In this document: piece by piece, positions 8,242 through 17,284 of the stretch
Layout of the letters: each line of letters starts with the position of its first letter
Numbering within the stretch: the first letter of the stretch is position 1
NCBI GenBank assembly: GCA_024278955.1
Contig: JAJRSE010000012.1
Coordinates: 62,001-126,000 of the forward strand
DNA length: 64,000 nucleotides
Origin: Planctomycetota bacterium
GTDB taxonomy: Bacteria; Planctomycetota; Planctomycetia; Pirellulales; Lacipirellulaceae
Direction of reading: 5' to 3'
Made by a program: the position numbers and the translations under genes
The notes under the pieces: model-generated
The model's database searches: none
What the model was told of the DNA's origin: nothing
The model's input: only the letters and a program-made list of their open reading frames with translations

Positions 8242-8802
8242 CTAGATCTTGCCGTCTAGGCCCATCTGATAGTATTTGTGGGTGATGCTGTCTTGGTTTT
8301 CTAGTAACCAGTCGATGGAGGGTTCGTTATTCATCGCTTTACGAATCGCTTGGGCCATCGCTTTGCGGTGGATATCGAAGAGAGCTTTGTGGTCGAGGTT
8401 GTCGTCGTCGATTACACCCGGGTTGAGCCATACGCTGCAGATGATGCCGAGATCGTTGGCTTTTTCTTTGGGGATGTCGCCAGCTCGAACTGCGTCGAGC
8501 ACTCCGTTGGCGATGGCGGCTTGGACGGTTCCCATCAGAATGTTGGTGTAACGTGAGTTCTTGACCGTAACTTTGCTGACGCAAAGCGTGACAGGGCGGA
8601 CCTGGATATCGGTGTTGAGGATGGCAAACACTTTAGAGTGGCCCATCGACTGGTCGCCGGTGAGAGTCGCGAGCGCGGTGCCAACGGGTCCGTCGAGTTC
8701 GCCGATGACGACTTCGGGTTCAGCGGCAGTAAAGGGAGGTCCACCGGCTACAAGGGACTCCCCAGAACGAAAAACGATGCGGTCGGACATGAGAATTGGC
8801 AT
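8242..8802 (-). CDS. formaldehyde-activating enzyme (Fae) paralogue
   Basis: 186 residues; Met5 is an equally good start. It aligns along its length with Fae, which joins formaldehyde to tetrahydromethanopterin: LDGPVGTALATLTGDQSMGHS, then LCVSKVTVK, VQAAIANGVLDAVRAGDIP, and the tail ITHKYYQMG. In standard Fae a His in a G-N-E-V-A-H-I-D segment is catalytic; the matching segment here is EPEVVIGELDG, with no His. It may therefore be a regulatory or differently acting Fae homologue and not the main enzyme. Planctomycetes are known to carry H4MPT-linked C1 genes. No other C1 gene is in the window. Confidence 0.85.
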   Translation of the reverse strand: MPILMSDRIVFRSGESLVAGGPPFTAAEPEVVIGELDGPVGTALATLTGDQSMGHSKVFAILNTDIQVRPVTLCVSKVTVKNSRYTNILMGTVQAAIANGVLDAVRAGDIPKEKANDLGIICSVWLNPGVIDDDNLDHKALFDIHRKAMAQAIRKAMNNEPSIDWLLENQDSITHKYYQMGLDGKI

Positions 8803-8903
8803 CCTTTGAGGAAATTACGTGAGTGAAGAATTGAGCCTAGAAATTTACTGCCTGAGTGACGCATTGTAAAACTACGTCCTATTGCCTCGCCCAGGTACCT
8901 GCC

Positions 8904-8945
<42 letters not shown>

Positions 8946-9002
8946 CGGCTGATTTGCCCAAGCCTCTTTTTCGCTGTGACGCAGCAAGTGCCGTTTGTTT
9001 TT

Positions 9003-9788
9003 TTAAGCAGCGCGGGCGCGGCGGGGGGCTTTGGTGATTTGGCCATTGAGGTCGGTCATGTGAGACAGCCCCATTTTTGCCACGGCTAGGCTTTGGAGAT
9101 TGGGGGATTGGTCGGCTGCGGAGGGCGTCTGTTTTTCGTTCCAGATTCTTGCGGTTACTTCAGGCACGATGCCGACGCGTAGGCCTTGGCGATGGGCGCG
9201 GACGAAGAACTCTTCGCGTTCGTCGTTTTTGAGTTCCGGGTCCCATCCGCCCATGGAGCGTACTTTTTCGGTACGGGCTACGAAAAAGTTATGTACCATG
9301 TCGCACCAGAGATAGCCTTCGCCAGTCGAGCGATGGCCTGCTTGCAAGGTGAGCTGGTCGCCGGCCAGTTCGAGGATGCCGTGGCCTGGCTGGGGTTTTT
9401 GTCGGACGAAGAACCAGAAGGATTTTTGGCAGCCGAGGAGATCGCCGGAGGCGAGGTCGAGTTTATCGGAGGCGACCAATTGTAGTAGCTGGCTGAGTTG
9501 GGTCTCTTTTCCGATTTCACATTGCTCGTCGATTAGCAGGAAGTAAGGTGTGCGGATGCGTGCTAGCATGGCGTTGCATGCGGCTCCGCGACCGACGCCG
9601 GCGGGCAATCGGATGGAGGTGCCGTTGGATTCGGCGGACGTTGCCATGCCATCGTCGGCAACGAGAATAGGCAAGTCGGGGTTTGCGCGTTTGAGGCTCC
9701 GCTTGAGTCGGCTCAGAGATTTTTGGTTTCCGCGAGAGGGAATGATCGCGGTCAACTGGGTCAGATCATCGGAGGCCACGGCATCCAC
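9003..9788 (-). CDS. family 2-like glycosyltransferase
   Basis: 261 residues of GT-A fold: LTAIIPSRGNQKSLSRLKRS (first strand and nucleotide-binding loop), ILVADDGM, a possible acidic motif FLLIDEQCEIG, and MGGWDPELKNDEREEFFVRA, where the Asp-Glu pair resembles the catalytic region of N-acetylgalactosaminyltransferase-like GT2 enzymes. No membrane segment. Substrate unknown. A heptosyltransferase gene lies on the other strand 470 bases away, so a role in envelope polysaccharide is plausible. Confidence 0.75.
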   Translation of the reverse strand: MDAVASDDLTQLTAIIPSRGNQKSLSRLKRSLKRANPDLPILVADDGMATSAESNGTSIRLPAGVGRGAACNAMLARIRTPYFLLIDEQCEIGKETQLSQLLQLVASDKLDLASGDLLGCQKSFWFFVRQKPQPGHGILELAGDQLTLQAGHRSTGEGYLWCDMVHNFFVARTEKVRSMGGWDPELKNDEREEFFVRAHRQGLRVGIVPEVTARIWNEKQTPSAADQSPNLQSLAVAKMGLSHMTDLNGQITKAPRRARAA

Positions 9789-9963
9789 CTAACGAAAAGA
9801 TTTGAGGGAAAGTCGGCAAAGCTGCTTTTCCTTAAATCGCCCGTGGGGGCTGGCAGATTCAAAAAAACCGCTCTCGGTTGTATCCAGGACCCTAGGTTTC
9901 CTATTCCTCCTGGAAGTTAAAATCTTGGCAAACTTCTCATTTTGCATCTCAGGAACAATTTTT

Positions 9964-10112
9964 TAACTGCCATGGACGCCAATAGTGCCAAGGAAAGAAC
10001 GAATGGCTTTTATTTCATCGCTGCTTAGTTTTCGGGTGCCACTGCTGGCTCGTCCAGCAGTGCGAAGCGGGTACCCGGCGTCCACTGCTGGGCAAGCCAG
10101 CAGTGGCACCCA
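9964..10112. repeat. composite repeat: half GCCAAGG element plus two CACTGCTGG hairpins
   Basis: Half of the 6988-7098 element (AACTGCCATGGACGCC at 9965) leads into two copies of the CACTGCTGG palindrome in opposite orientation (10038-10061 and 10082-10106), joined by a CGAAGCGGGTACCCGGCG linker. The same head-to-head arrangement recurs at 18118-18200. This is the layout of a BIME in other bacteria. The rest of 9789-10255 shows no gene. Confidence 0.7.
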
Positions 10113-10255
10113 ACTCGAATGCTGGTTTGCTCCATTGTATCCTTTCTACCCTTAGAATGGTTCTGCTAGCTGTGGGTACAGCCGTTGCTATCGTTTTGGT
10201 TGGTCGTTACACTTCTTGCCCATTTGAATAGCGTACTTCGTACTGCGGAGCAGAG

Positions 10256-11317
10256 ATGCGGCTGGGAATCATATTACCGAATTGGATTGGCGATGTTGTG
10301 ATGGCGACGCCTACGTTGCGAGCGCTTCGTAAGCACGTCTCGGGCGACGGAAAAATTGTTGGCATCATGCGTCCTTACGTTGCCCAGGTGTTGGCCGGCA
10401 ATCCGTGGCTTGACGAGACGATTTGTTACTCGAAGAAGAAATCAGACACGGTCCTTTCGGGATCTCAACTTCGGCAGAGTTTACAAGCGGCGAATCTCGA
10501 TGCGGTGGTGTTGCTTACCAACTCGCTTCGCACCGCCTGGATGGCTTGGCGGTCGGGTGCTCGCGAGCGCATTGGCTATTCGCGAGATGTTCGGGGTTGG
10601 ATGCTGACGACGAAACTTTACGAGCCGCGCCAAGGCGGGAAGATTTCTCCGCTTCCTCAGATTGATTCCTATCTCAACATCGCTTATGCGATGGGTTGTT
10701 CCCAGGAATCTTCGCAGCTTGAATTGTCGACTCGCGAGGAAGATGAAGCACAGGCTGATAGGGTTTGGAAGCAGCTCGGCTTGCCTGAGGGTGAGAAGGT
10801 TGTTGTTTTCAATTCTGGGGGTGCGTTTGGAGCGGCGAAAGATTGGCCGACGGAGTATTTTGCAGAATTAGCGCAGCGACTCGTACGGCGCAACGGCATG
10901 CATGTGCTGATTAACTGTGGACCTAATGAACGAGATAAAGCGAAGAGCATTGTGGAGTTGGCTGGCGATGCTCGTGTGGTGAGTTTGGCCGAGCAAGCCG
11001 AGCTACCGATTGGGCTAACAAAGTCGGTGATACGCCGTTCGCGGCTATTGGTGACGACGGATAGCGGGCCGCGATTTTTTGGCGTGGCGTTTAAGAAGCC
11101 GGTCGTGACGCTTTTTGGTCCGACGAGCACACGTTGGACGCAGACGCATAGCGAGCTTGAAGTGAGTTTGTCGATGAAGCTCGATTGCCAGCCGTGCATG
11201 GAGCCGACTTGTCCGCTGATTCATCACCGCTGTATGCAAGATCTTTCGGTTGGCATGGTTTATTCTAAGGTGAACCAGCAGCTGAGTAAATTTGCTGTGC
11301 AAGGGGAAGCGGCGTAG
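10256..11317 (+). CDS. waaF: ADP-heptose:LPS heptosyltransferase (GT9)
   Basis: 353 residues. N-terminal GT-B motif MRLGIILPNWIGDVVMATP, typical of WaaF, then a middle MAWRSGARERIGYSRDVRG. The C-terminal ADP-heptose site shows VVFNSGGAFGAAKDWPTEYF and LLVTTDSGPRFFGVAFKKPV, and a later LFGPTSTRWTQTHSE. The enzyme adds heptose to the lipopolysaccharide inner core on the cytoplasmic face. Its length is standard. It has no operon partner on the same strand; a strong palindromic terminator follows at 11483. Confidence 0.88.
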   Translation: MRLGIILPNWIGDVVMATPTLRALRKHVSGDGKIVGIMRPYVAQVLAGNPWLDETICYSKKKSDTVLSGSQLRQSLQAANLDAVVLLTNSLRTAWMAWRSGARERIGYSRDVRGWMLTTKLYEPRQGGKISPLPQIDSYLNIAYAMGCSQESSQLELSTREEDEAQADRVWKQLGLPEGEKVVVFNSGGAFGAAKDWPTEYFAELAQRLVRRNGMHVLINCGPNERDKAKSIVELAGDARVVSLAEQAELPIGLTKSVIRRSRLLVTTDSGPRFFGVAFKKPVVTLFGPTSTRWTQTHSELEVSLSMKLDCQPCMEPTCPLIHHRCMQDLSVGMVYSKVNQQLSKFAVQGEAA

Positions 11318-11482
11318 AGGGTTGGCGGTGCCGGTGATATTGCGAGCGTGTCGTATGGCGTCCCCCATTTTTCGATAAACTCGAATGCAACCTGGGCACG
11401 GTTTTGAGCGTTCTCGACCGAATCGCGACACGGGACGGGGCTCGTTGTGGTTCGGGGAGATTCTGGAGGAAAAGCAGGCGTC

Positions 11483-11513
11483 AAGCCCAGGGATTGCAAT
11501 CCCTGGGCTTTTT
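11483..11513 (+). terminator. 28-bp perfect palindrome acting as terminator
   Basis: AAGCCCAGGGATTG is followed directly by its exact complement CAATCCCTGGGCTT (11483-11510), then more T. A near-identical palindrome sits at 58707-58736, so this is also a dispersed repeat. Nothing else was found in 11318-11690 apart from this hairpin. Confidence 0.75.
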
Positions 11514-11690
11514 GCGTGTATTTGAAGAGTCGCTTATTTTTGAAATTTACTTTGGTGGGCTGGCACCTGGCTGTTTGCGTGAATATCGCCTCCTTCAAAC
11601 GTAGGAGAACGATGCTACAATGTGTAGCGTAAGTTGACAAAATTTCCATCGTTTCCTAGGAAACGGTTAAATAAAACGAGGAGTTAGTTC

Positions 11691-12395
11691 ATGGCGGTTT
11701 CTACTGCGGCATTGCGAGAGCTTCACCGCATTCATGGGCAGCTTAGCGATTTGAACGATCGTTTGGCGCGCGGGCCTCGTCGAGTGCGTGCCCGCGAGGG
11801 GCAAGTTGCCAAGCAGCAGGCGGTATTGTCTGAGACTCGGGAGTCGGTCAAGCAGACGCAGTTGATTGCCGATCGGAAGCAGCTTGACTTGAAGTCGGGG
11901 GACATGAAGATCGAAGACTTGAAGGCCAAGCTTAATGCCTGTAGCAGTAACAAGGAGTATCAGTCGTTGCTGGAGCAGATTTCGGCCTCGGAGATGGCAG
12001 GCAGTGTGCTTGCCGACGAGATTCTTGAGGGGTTGGAGAAGATCGACCAGCTCGAAGCCACGGTTGAAGAGGCAAAAAAAAGCGAGGCAGCTGCGGAAGT
12101 CGAATTGGCCAAGTGCCAGGAAACGGTCAGCGCCGAATCGAAAGTGATTCGTGCAGACATCGCTCGTTTGGAAGGCGAGCTTTCGTCGGCAGAGCAAGGG
12201 TTGCCAGCAGACCTCAAAGATGAGTACCAGCGAGTAATTCGTGCCAAGGGCGTCGACGGGATGGCCGAGGTCGAGGAGTCGGTCTGCCAGGGGTGTGGCT
12301 TCAAAATTACGCTCAATATGCAGAACGATTTGATGCTCTCGAAACCGATATTTTGCAAAGCTTGTGGCTGCTTGCTCTACATTAGCGAGGCGTAG
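11691..12395 (+). CDS. coiled-coil protein with C4 zinc ribbon (CT398 type)
   Basis: 234 residues. Residues 5-180 are a long coiled coil with alternating charged heptads. Residues about 195-230 form a C4 zinc ribbon: CQGCGF, then IFCKACGCLLYI. This architecture is the zf-RING_7/CT398 family, whose exact role is unsettled; a link to transcription, flagellar or envelope functions has been suggested for relatives. ATG 11691 follows an ACGAGGAG-like ribosome site. greA lies downstream on the same strand after a terminator, so the two are probably separate units. Confidence 0.85.
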   Translation: MAVSTAALRELHRIHGQLSDLNDRLARGPRRVRAREGQVAKQQAVLSETRESVKQTQLIADRKQLDLKSGDMKIEDLKAKLNACSSNKEYQSLLEQISASEMAGSVLADEILEGLEKIDQLEATVEEAKKSEAAAEVELAKCQETVSAESKVIRADIARLEGELSSAEQGLPADLKDEYQRVIRAKGVDGMAEVEESVCQGCGFKITLNMQNDLMLSKPIFCKACGCLLYISEA

Positions 12396-12459
12396 TTGAA
12401 TTTCCTTGCCAGCCGCCCTTTACAGAGCAATGGTTGGTCGAGAGAATAGTGGGGTATCA

Positions 12460-12489
12460 GGGTCTTCCAGTTAGGAAGGCCCGTTTTGT
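12460..12489 (+). terminator. rho-independent terminator after the zinc-ribbon gene
   Basis: GGGTCTTCC (12460-12468) and GGAAGGCCC (12474-12482) pair around a five-base loop, followed by GTTTTGTTT. It separates the zinc-ribbon gene from greA. Confidence 0.75.
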
Positions 12490-12576
12490 TTGGCTGGTTT
12501 CTGTTTTATTTTGCAAGACGTTTGGCTTTAGGTTGCGCCGCATAGCGTAATCGAATTCATAGCAGTTGGAGTTCCC

Positions 12577-13056
12577 ATGTCTGATCGCGTACCGATGACA
12601 CGTACTGGCTTCGATAAGCTCAAGGCTGAGTTGAATGATATGGAAAACGAGCAGATGCCGGTTATCGAAAAGCGAATTGCGGCTGCTCGGGCTGAAGGCG
12701 ATTTGAGCGAGAACGCCGAGTATCACGGCGCCCGCGAGAGCCAGGGGATGTTGCAAGCGAAGATCAATCTTCTGAGAGACAAGCTCGCCCGGGCCGACAT
12801 TGTCGACACCTCGAGACTGCCGAAGGACCAGGTTGTGTTTGGCGTGACGGTCAAAGTAAAAGACCTCGACTTTGGTGACAGCGAAGAATTTACGCTTGTC
12901 GGAGCTGGCGACGAAGATTATGACATCGGCAGAATTCTCATTACGAGCCCGCTGGGCCAGGGACTGCTCGGGAAAAAAGTTGGCGATAAGGTCGAGATCG
13001 AAGTTCCCGCGGGGACGAATCGGTTTGAGATTCTGGATCTGCGTTTCGACGATTAG
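12577..13056 (+). CDS. greA: transcription elongation factor GreA
   Basis: 159 residues, the usual GreA length. The N-terminal coiled coil (residues 1-78) carries the tip acidic pair in [16 protein letters not shown], which reaches the RNA polymerase secondary channel and promotes cleavage of backtracked transcripts. The C-terminal FKBP-like domain shows VVFGVTVKV and [16 protein letters not shown]-like sequence (here [16 protein letters not shown]). It is monocistronic, convergent with galM. Confidence 0.95.
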   Translation: MSDRVPMTRTGFDKLKAELNDMENEQMPVIEKRIAAARAEGDLSENAEYHGARESQGMLQAKINLLRDKLARADIVDTSRLPKDQVVFGVTVKVKDLDFGDSEEFTLVGAGDEDYDIGRILITSPLGQGLLGKKVGDKVEIEVPAGTNRFEILDLRFDD

Positions 13057-13123
13057 CTTTTACGGTGAATCTCCATTTTGCGTCTCATTTTTATAGCCGT
13101 TGGCTGACTTGCTGTGGTGTTGT

Positions 13124-14128
13124 TTATTCCACACCAAAGCGGTAGACGCAAATGTGTCGGTAGGTTTCGCCGGGCCTGAGAATGGTTGTCGGAAAGCTTG
13201 GCACGTTGGGCGAATTTGGGTAGTGCTGGGTTTCTAAGCAAAGTGCCGAATGGGGTGCGTAAGTTTTGCCGTCTTTGCCGGTTTGGTTGTGCAAGCCGTT
13301 GCCGGTGTAGAGCTGTACGGCAGGCTGGTCGGTTTCGACGTGCATCACTCGGCCGGAATTCGGTTCAAAAACTTCGGCGATCGTTCGTAGCTCGCCCCTG
13401 CTGCCACGGAGTACGAAATTGTGATCGTATCCTCCTGCGGCCGTCGCGGTGACTTCGGCAAATTTGTCGCCGATTGGGTGGCGGTCGCGAAAATCAAGTG
13501 GGGTGTCCTCGACGCTGACGATTTCGCCAGTAGGAATCAGATCGTCGTCGACTAGGGTGTAGCGGTCGGCGTCGATCCGCACTTCGTGCTTTAACACACT
13601 GCCTGCTCCGTGGCCAAGTAAGTTGAAGTACGAGTGGTTTGTGAGATTCACCGGCGTCGGCTTATTGGTGGTTGCCTGGTATTCGATTCGCAGCGCGTTG
13701 TCGTTGGTAAGCGTGTAGGTGACTTCCATCGCAAGCTTGCCGGGGTAGTTTTCTTCGCCCTCGGGGCTCGTGTAAGTGAGACGTACGCCGCTTCCCCCGT
13801 TTTCTTCAAATGCTTCGCCGTGCCAAGTAAGCCGATCGAGGCTACGGTCGCCACCGCCATGGAGGTGGTGTTCGCCATGGTTGCGAGCCAATTGATAGTC
13901 AACACCGTCGAGTTGGAATTGTCCGTGGCGAATGCGATTGGCAAATCGACCTGTAACACAGCCGAAGTGCTGGTTGCTCCCAGATTCGTAGCCGGCTAAG
14001 TCGTCGAATCCCAGAACCACATCGACCCAATTGCCGTCGCGGTCGGGGACATGAAGTTCGGTAAGTGTTGCTCCGCGGGAGATCCATTTGGCAACCATTC
14101 CGTGCGAATTTTTGGCGGTGTACTGCAT
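13124..14128 (-). CDS. galM: aldose 1-epimerase (mutarotase)
   Basis: 334 residues of the galactose mutarotase family. Visible motifs: GCVTGRFANRI near residue 57, GEHHLHGGG around 86 (catalytic-site His), NLTNHSYFNLLGHG near 163 (second catalytic His), and the C-terminal ALCLETQHYPNSPN with the general-base Glu. It interconverts alpha and beta anomers of hexoses. The start ATG is 14128. No sugar operon surrounds it. Confidence 0.93.
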   Translation of the reverse strand: MQYTAKNSHGMVAKWISRGATLTELHVPDRDGNWVDVVLGFDDLAGYESGSNQHFGCVTGRFANRIRHGQFQLDGVDYQLARNHGEHHLHGGGDRSLDRLTWHGEAFEENGGSGVRLTYTSPEGEENYPGKLAMEVTYTLTNDNALRIEYQATTNKPTPVNLTNHSYFNLLGHGAGSVLKHEVRIDADRYTLVDDDLIPTGEIVSVEDTPLDFRDRHPIGDKFAEVTATAAGGYDHNFVLRGSRGELRTIAEVFEPNSGRVMHVETDQPAVQLYTGNGLHNQTGKDGKTYAPHSALCLETQHYPNSPNVPSFPTTILRPGETYRHICVYRFGVE

Positions 14129-14251
14129 CTAAAGCTCCCGGAGGATGAATCGGAACGAACCAGTTTGCGAGGCCTGAAAAGATGTGGCACTCGACAGACG
14201 ACCGATTATCGCGGGCAGCTTGTGCTTTGACAACACCCGAGTTTTTGCGAT

Positions 14252-14410
14252 GCCTAATACTACAGCGCTAAGTCGTTGGAACCACGTCGTTGGAACCACA
14301 AGGACACGACGAACACCACGCCCTAGTAAAAGCTAAGACAAACGAATAGGCAACCGTGTTTTGTTGAGTCGGTATTTTCAGGAAACAACATTCCAACCTG
14401 CTGGTCGAGG
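14252..14410. repeat. dispersed intergenic element, copy A
   Basis: The block 14294-14410 (from GAACCACAAGG-like sequence to CTGGTCGAGG) is, by eye, about 80 percent identical to the reverse complement of 40789-40909. Just left of it, GCCTAATACTACAGCGCTA (14252-14270) matches 40710-40728 in direct orientation. The remaining 14129-14559 contains no credible gene. Confidence 0.7.
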
Positions 14411-14559
14411 CAAAATCGTTGCACCTGCGATTATCCGCCTCCTCTTCTTATTGCAGCTGGCTGAGGGGTTGCAAATTTCCAATAACCAACGGGCCATGCG
14501 CCCGCCCTTGGTAAAGCACCCAGGGCGGGACGCGTTGGCTTACGTTCGTGCAGGTTTGA

Positions 14560-16107
14560 TTAGAGTTCGAGGATCACGTCGTCGTCATCTGCTTCTAAAG
14601 TATCCTCGCTATCGATAAGAATGAAATCGATCTCACCGTCGAGAGCATGGACTTTGTCGGCGCCTTGGCCGCCATAGATGAAATCGTTTCCACTACCTCC
14701 ATGGAGCGAGTCGTCGCCTTGTCCGCCGAGCAGGACATCGTTTCCTGCGCCGCCGCGGATTTGGTCATTTCCTAAGCCGCCAGAGAGGTAGTCTCTGCCA
14801 CGTCCGCCGAATAGGCGGTCCCGACCGGCCTGGCCTAGAAGCCGGTCGTTGCCAGCAGCACCGACGAGCAGGTCGTTGCCATCGCCGCCTTCCATGTAGT
14901 CGTTTCCTGCGCCGCCGTTCATGCGGTCGTTGCCAAGCTGACCGAAGATTCGGTCGTTGCCTCGCATACCGAACAGGATGTCGTTGCCTGCGCCACCGTA
15001 GATGATATCGTCGGAGGAGAAGACGGCATCAACAGCGGCAGTCAGGACGCCTGCTGGTGTGGCGCCTTGGGCGTCGATTTTTCGGAACAGTTCATTCGCT
15101 TCGGGAAGGCCCTCGCGAAGAATCACGCCGGTGATTTCCGGTTCGTCCAGCGGATCGCCGGGCGTCGTGTCGGGGCCGTTGGTCGGATCGCCAATAATCA
15201 GATCAGCTCCCGCGCCACCATTGAGGTTGTCGGCACCGGTACCTCCGAGGATGAAGTCGCGACCTTCGTCGCCGCGGATTCCATCGTTACCTCGACCGCC
15301 GAGAATGATATCGCTTCCTGCTCCGCCACGAACTTTGTCGTTGCCATTACCAGCGAGGATGATGTCGTTGCCCTCGCCGCCAACGATTTCGTCGTTGCCC
15401 GAGTTGACGTTCGAGTATCTTCGAGCGTAGTCGATTAGACCATCGTAATCCTCGGGAACATTATTGGTTGCGTCTCCGAAGAGCCAGTCGTTGCCTTGAC
15501 CTCCGTCGAGTGTGTCGTTTCCGCTCCCGCCGGCCATGGCATCATTTCCTTGCCCGCCGAGAAGGCGGTCGTTTCCAACGCCTCCTATGATAGCATCATT
15601 GCCATTTTGGCCGTGAAGAATATCGTTGCCTCGACCGCCAATTATCAGGTCGTTGCCTTGGGCTCCTAAAATTAGGTCGTTGCCCTCGCCACCGCGGAGA
15701 AGATCGTTTCCGCTGCCGCCGATTAGCACATCGTTACCTGCGCCGCCATTCATTTGAGTCCATTGTTGCACGTTCGAGTTCATCCAAACGACGTCGTTGC
15801 CGCCTTTGGCATTGACTCGAATACCTTTGACCTCGTCGTTGTTGTAGGTGCTTTCATTACCATTGACGAACACACGGAGCGTGTTGCCCGAGTCGACAAA
15901 AGCGTAGATGAAGTCGTTTCCTTCTGTTCCTTCGGCCACAATCACGCCTGCTGGCGGATCGATCGGCTCGAGATCAATACCAGAGGGCAGTAGGTCGACT
16001 GGCGCCAAGTCTGCCGCTAGCAAATTGCGGGCTTCGAGCGCCTCGAAACGAATCGGACGACGTTGGCTGTTAGCGAGTTTTTTCTTTTTTCGATTGAACA
16101 TAGACAT
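14560..16107 (-). CDS. RTX-like calcium-binding repeat protein
   Basis: 515 residues from ATG 16107, which is preceded by AAGGAGA; the earlier GTG at 16167 is less likely. The N-terminus has the planctomycete leader pattern: basic KKKK stretch, then RFEALEARNLLAAD. Most of residues 95-500 are nonapeptide repeats of the GGxGxDxhx type (for example GGAGNDVLIGGSGNDLL), which wind into calcium-binding beta rolls. Two insertions without repeats occur near residues 205-220 and 320-370. It ends in a very acidic tail. It is predicted to be secreted or surface bound; no catalytic domain was seen. Confidence 0.88.
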   Translation of the reverse strand: MSMFNRKKKKLANSQRRPIRFEALEARNLLAADLAPVDLLPSGIDLEPIDPPAGVIVAEGTEGNDFIYAFVDSGNTLRVFVNGNESTYNNDEVKGIRVNAKGGNDVVWMNSNVQQWTQMNGGAGNDVLIGGSGNDLLRGGEGNDLILGAQGNDLIIGGRGNDILHGQNGNDAIIGGVGNDRLLGGQGNDAMAGGSGNDTLDGGQGNDWLFGDATNNVPEDYDGLIDYARRYSNVNSGNDEIVGGEGNDIILAGNGNDKVRGGAGSDIILGGRGNDGIRGDEGRDFILGGTGADNLNGGAGADLIIGDPTNGPDTTPGDPLDEPEITGVILREGLPEANELFRKIDAQGATPAGVLTAAVDAVFSSDDIIYGGAGNDILFGMRGNDRIFGQLGNDRMNGGAGNDYMEGGDGNDLLVGAAGNDRLLGQAGRDRLFGGRGRDYLSGGLGNDQIRGGAGNDVLLGGQGDDSLHGGSGNDFIYGGQGADKVHALDGEIDFILIDSEDTLEADDDDVILEL

Positions 16108-16546
16108 GATAAGAAATTCTCCTTGAGTAAAACCCCAGTATTTCTTGACGATTGGCTTGGTGCGCACCTCTTCGCAAGGTGTAGCACCTTTTTTTCACAA
16201 GAGAGCGCATCTCTAGCGCAGAGAATATCGAACGTGGAAAATTCTGTTCCCTAGCTCAGTCGATCTGATGAAAAAATCAGAAAGCCTTGCGCTAATGAGT
16301 TGCGTCCTTTGCAACAAAAGTCAATCGCCCCGACCGACCCTTCGCCCCCATAGCCCGGCGACTCTCAGGCTGATAAGTATTAGCCTTTGAGTCAAAAAAC
16401 AAGATAGCCTGTGCCCCCAGCACCCTGGCCTTTTAATAGAACCCCGAGAATCCCCCCGGGTTTCTATTAGTTTATCAAAAAAAAGAAGAAAGTCAATGCG
16501 ATTGTCAGGCGATGGACTTCGCGGGGTGGTCGCTGGGATAACGATT

Positions 16547-16574
16547 TTGGTTACTGTCTCAGGGTGGGTATAAT
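16547..16574 (+). promoter_or_regulatory. possible promoter of the BON-domain gene
   Basis: TATAAT at 16569-16574 lies 16 bases after TTGGTT at 16547-16552 and 49 bases before ATG 16624. Elsewhere in 16168-16623 only an imperfect hairpin (TAATAGAACCC with GGGTTTCTATTA, about 16433-16473) was seen. Confidence 0.4.
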
Positions 16575-16623
16575 GAGGTGGAAGAGGAAGTATGCCAAGA
16601 CGCTTTAAGGGAAGAGAGAACAC

Positions 16624-17247
16624 ATGACAATTCGACGTTTGATGCCGGTTGTGGCTGTTCTGGTTGCTTGGGGCGGATGCCCTGAAGTGCTATGGGCTCA
16701 GATTTCCGGGGCGGGACCTGGTTCCTCTATTCAGGAGTCGGAGCGTGACGCAAACCGGAGTGGCTTGAGCGAGGACGACCGCGGTAGCTTCGAGGCATCG
16801 ACAGCTGACGAGGGTTTGGTAGGCCGAAATGCAGAGAATGTTAGCAAGATGCTCCGTGAGCTTCGTGGTAGCAAACGACAGCAGCGGAGTGTTGATATGG
16901 CGGTCGAAAATCTCAATGAAAGGCGTAGCTCGCGGAACCGACGGCGCTCGCAGCAGAGTCCACCGCCGCCGATTCACGTTCAATTTCTGCCTTCCTTTCG
17001 CCAATACCAGAGACCCGTGGCTTTGGTTGCCAGTGGAGTGCAAGCACGGATTTCTCGTCTGCTTGAACAGCGGGACGCAGGTTCGGTTCGAGTTGAGATG
17101 GTCGACCGAACGGCGACCCTCACTGGAATGGTGGAAAGTGAGTACGAGCAAAGGCTGCTCGAAAGAATGGTCCGAATCGAACCTGGCGTTTCTTCGGTAA
17201 GGAACCTGATTGTGGTCGAGGGGCCAGCGATTGCACCGGGGAATTAG
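16624..17247 (+). CDS. exported BON-domain protein
   Basis: 207 residues with a signal peptide (MTIRRLMPVVAVLVAWGG, cleavage after WAQ near residue 26). The middle is polar and Arg/Gln-rich. The C-terminal 50 residues form a BON fold: VRVEMVDRTATLTGMVES, then EYEQRLLERMVRIEPGVSSV and RNLIVVEG. BON domains bind membranes or phospholipids in periplasmic proteins such as OsmY. ATG 16624 follows AAGGGAAGAGAG. The adjacent minus-strand lipoprotein converges with it. Confidence 0.78.
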   Translation: MTIRRLMPVVAVLVAWGGCPEVLWAQISGAGPGSSIQESERDANRSGLSEDDRGSFEASTADEGLVGRNAENVSKMLRELRGSKRQQRSVDMAVENLNERRSSRNRRRSQQSPPPPIHVQFLPSFRQYQRPVALVASGVQARISRLLEQRDAGSVRVEMVDRTATLTGMVESEYEQRLLERMVRIEPGVSSVRNLIVVEGPAIAPGN

Positions 17248-17284
17248 GCTGAGTGCAATGCTTCAGGAAAGTGAAGAAGAGTTC

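Noticed and set aside
15002-15438. Ser/Pro-rich plus-strand frames inside the RTX-like gene
   Set aside because: Antisense shadows created by the GGxGxD repeat DNA.
16321-16623. 100-codon minus-strand frame before the BON gene
   Set aside because: Low-complexity Pro/Arg/Leu product; it covers the likely promoter of the plus-strand gene.
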